DNA of 64,000 bases from Salinicoccus sp. RF5. Lineage in GTDB: Bacteria > Bacillota > Bacilli > Staphylococcales > Salinicoccaceae. The stretch spans positions 124,001 to 188,000 of the forward strand of contig NZ_JAJGRC010000003.1 in NCBI RefSeq assembly GCF_020786625.1. The letters are read 5' to 3'. The translations under genes and the position numbers were made by a program. Position 1 is the stretch's first letter, and every line of letters begins with the position of its first letter. Under the pieces are notes generated by a model. It made no database searches. It was not told the origin of the DNA and saw only the letters and a list, made by a program, of their open reading frames with translations. Below, in pieces: positions 62,078 to 64,000 of this stretch.

Positions 62078-62218
62078 TCTTCAGGTGCTGGAAATAGACA
62101 TACTTCCTGTTTAAATCAGAGATGGGAAAGATGGTATGATTGAAGAAATATATACTTGTAATGACAATATTCTTTAGAAGAACTTATCTTCTTATTGTCA
62201 GCAAAGGGGGATCATACT

Positions 62219-63862
62219 ATGGAAGGTGAATTCAAACCGGAGAAAGACATCAAGTATTGGATGTTCCAACCCGGCAGGGGCGCCGAGCATTGGGATGAAT
62301 TCTATGAAAAAGGTTATATTGCCATTGGTTGGGGTTACTTGGGGGACCTCAGTAAGTTTCAAAGTAAAGATGAGATAAAAGACGCCATGATCAGGCATGA
62401 GAAGTTGAACAGTGTACCCTTGAACAAATCGCTGGCTGCATGGGAATTCTATAAGGATATGAATGTTGGTGATATTGTATATGTCAAAAATGGCACTAAA
62501 AAAATCATTGGAAAGGGGCGCATTACCGGGGAATATATGTATGATGTGACATTGGATGGATATAACCATACACGCAATGTGGAGTGGCTGGAGAAAGGGG
62601 AATGGAAACTGGACGCCCCGATTGCCCAGAAGACTCTGACTAATTTCACAGACTATACGGATTGGCTTTTCAAATTTGAAAATATCATAAAAAAGCGGAA
62701 TCCTGGCTTGCCGATTCTCCAGAAGGAATTTAAGCAATGGCTTAGGACGCGGGAGATGGACGGAGAGCCCTTGGACGAATCGGATATAGATTCGAGGATC
62801 AATGTGCTGCTGCAGCTGGAATCAGATTTCTCCGTTTCCATATTCAACGACCCGGAAATTGAACAGCTTAAGAGACTTAAGGGGAAAGTCGATTCCCAAC
62901 AGAAAGAGGGGGTCTATACTGACCATATCTCAACCGCAAATATCAGCATTGAGAGTTTCATAAAATTCCTTGAAACGAGACCCGAAACTGTTACGGGAGC
63001 CACTTCGTATGGGAAAGCGGATTTTCTGGAAGAAGTCTTTATGGACGAAGCGGATTTCAATCGTCTGCAATCGCTCCTAAAGCGCAAAAAGAACATTATA
63101 CTAAGGGGAGCGCCGGGAGTCGGAAAAACATATATTGCGGATCGTCTGGCATATACATTCATGGGTGAAGAAGATGCGTCTAGACTTCGCTTTGTGCAAT
63201 TCCATCAGAGCTACAGCTATGAGGAATTTATAGAAGGGTTCCGTCCCAATGAAAGTGGAGAAGGGTTCTCTCTGTCAGAAGGACCATTTATCGACTTCTG
63301 TGACAAGGCGTCCCAGGATGACCGCCCTTACTTCTTCGTCATCGATGAAATCAATAGGGGAAACATGAGCCGTATTTTCGGGGAACTGATGATGCTGATC
63401 GAGGCGGATAAGCGCGGACAGGAAATCAGCCTGCTCTATTCCAAAAGAAAGTTCTCTGTGCCGGAAAATGTCTTCATCATCGGTACAATGAATACGGCTG
63501 ACAGAAGTTTGGCGATGCTCGATTACGCATTGAGAAGGAGGTTCGCCTTCTTCAATCTGGAGCCCGCATTTGACACACAGACGTTCCAAAGCTTCATTGA
63601 AAGTTATCAGAACCCCTCTCTGATCAACCGCTTCATCCCACAAGTCAAACAGTTGAATGGGAAGATAAAGGACACATTCGGGCCAGGTTTCCAAATAGGG
63701 CACAGCTATTTCATCGACCCGTCCCTAAAGGAAGATACAAGGGACGCCCTATACGAAATATTGGAATATGAAATAAAGCCCCAGCTCGAAGAATATTGGT
63801 TTGACGACTTGGACATCGTAGAGGCGGAATACGATAAATTGAAGGATGTCTTGGATGAATAA
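62219..63862 (+). CDS. mcrB: McrB-like AAA+ GTPase with an EVE-like reader domain
   Basis: A 547-residue McrB. The N-terminal ~150 residues show EVE-like sequence (YWMFQPGRGAEHWDEFYEKG, GWGYLGDLSKF, GDIVYVKNGTKKIIGKG, VEWLEKGEW) expected to bind a modified base. The C-terminal AAA+ domain has Walker A RGAPGVGKTYIAD, the HQSYSYEEFIEG signature, Walker B FVIDEINRGNMS and the McrB-specific GTMNTADRSLAMLDYALRRRF. It powers McrC-dependent cleavage of modified DNA. AAAGGGGG precedes ATG 62219. Its stop overlaps the mcrC start. Confidence 0.9.
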   Translation: MEGEFKPEKDIKYWMFQPGRGAEHWDEFYEKGYIAIGWGYLGDLSKFQSKDEIKDAMIRHEKLNSVPLNKSLAAWEFYKDMNVGDIVYVKNGTKKIIGKGRITGEYMYDVTLDGYNHTRNVEWLEKGEWKLDAPIAQKTLTNFTDYTDWLFKFENIIKKRNPGLPILQKEFKQWLRTREMDGEPLDESDIDSRINVLLQLESDFSVSIFNDPEIEQLKRLKGKVDSQQKEGVYTDHISTANISIESFIKFLETRPETVTGATSYGKADFLEEVFMDEADFNRLQSLLKRKKNIILRGAPGVGKTYIADRLAYTFMGEEDASRLRFVQFHQSYSYEEFIEGFRPNESGEGFSLSEGPFIDFCDKASQDDRPYFFVIDEINRGNMSRIFGELMMLIEADKRGQEISLLYSKRKFSVPENVFIIGTMNTADRSLAMLDYALRRRFAFFNLEPAFDTQTFQSFIESYQNPSLINRFIPQVKQLNGKIKDTFGPGFQIGHSYFIDPSLKEDTRDALYEILEYEIKPQLEEYWFDDLDIVEAEYDKLKDVLDE

Positions 63863-64000
63863 CCCGACCGGCATTCCAATCAGAAACATATTCTATATGC
63901 TCAGCTATGCCTATCGCTCATTGAAGATTGAAGACGAGTTTTCGTATTCAGCTGAAAAATTCAAGAATCTGATTGAACTTTATACGGAGCTGTTGATCAT
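63855..64000 (+). CDS. mcrC: McrC-like protein, truncated by the window end
   Basis: The ATG at 63855 overlaps the mcrB stop by eight bases (ATGAATAA) in a different frame and opens NNPTGIPIRNIFYMLSYAYR, the typical McrC N-terminus. Its nuclease domain lies beyond the window. Coupling to mcrB is expected. Confidence 0.88.
   Translation, partial: MNNPTGIPIRNIFYMLSYAYRSLKIEDEFSYSAEKFKNLIELYTELLI

Overview
The window looks like chromosomal DNA from a low-to-mid-GC Gram-positive coccus of the family Staphylococcaceae, most likely a halotolerant Salinicoccus/Jeotgalicoccus-type organism; the genus is inference. The pointers are a staphyloxanthin-type carotenoid operon (crtP-crtO-crtN-crtQ), a SceD/IsaA-type secreted transglycosylase, a lipoteichoic acid synthase, a staphylococcal-type ferritin, a CstA/ArsA-like operon, an SdrM-like drug exporter, and many acidic, Glu/Asp/Ser-rich lipoproteins. 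I see no rRNA, tRNA, intact insertion sequence, prophage or CRISPR array.

Layout. 0-3.6 kb: an amino-acid cluster with a YheO-type regulator, RidA, a threonine-synthase-like PLP enzyme and a divergent homocysteine S-methyltransferase-like protein. 3.6-9.8 kb: two alpha/beta hydrolases, an amidohydrolase, a TraB/DUF5694-like protein and an erythromycin-esterase-like lipoprotein. 9.9-15.6 kb: the carotenoid operon, ending in an esterase and lacking crtM, with a decayed Lrp/AsnC gene upstream. 16-20 kb: AT-rich, with a Nudix hydrolase, three GNAT acetyltransferases, gene debris and a 48-bp perfect palindrome. 20-28.5 kb: a PQQ-type sugar dehydrogenase lipoprotein, ferritin, an M24 peptidase with a peptide-binding lipoprotein, a TspO-like protein, another lipoprotein, a DUF1648 protein and an approximately 107-bp direct repeat. 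28.5-32.1 kb: a YihY protein and LtaS with a long structured leader. 32.5-43.4 kb: a defense island (EVE-Mrr-like nuclease, DUF262/DUF1524 nuclease, AbiH, type I HsdMSR) interrupted by an acetoin-reductase-like SDR. 43.6-47.2 kb: a cupin and the cstA/cory-CC-star/ArsA-like operon. 47.3-49.4 kb: an ABC-F gene behind a leader-peptide attenuator, then a complete Fst-type type I toxin-antitoxin locus. 49.5-62 kb: housekeeping and stress genes (msrA, M23-like, gltS, Cys/Met PLP enzyme, M20 hydrolase with MFS exporter, DHH-CBS protein, sceD, repeat-rich membrane protein, aldo/keto reductase, pseudouridine synthase). 62.2-64 kb: mcrB with an EVE-like reader, and the start of mcrC.

The most interesting signals are: (i) a shared promoter element upstream of crtP, a hydrolase, a Nudix gene and, more weakly, the TspO-like gene, which suggests an undescribed small regulon; (ii) two separate modified-DNA restriction proteins that both appear to carry EVE-like readers; (iii) the ABC-F attenuator; (iv) an Fst-like toxin-antitoxin locus whose 16-bp direct repeats place the antisense RNA over the toxin start codon; (v) the CstA/cory-CC-star/ArsA operon; and (vi) an LtaS with Ser in place of the catalytic Thr. 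All identifications rest on reading motifs by eye and remembered family patterns; no database search was run.
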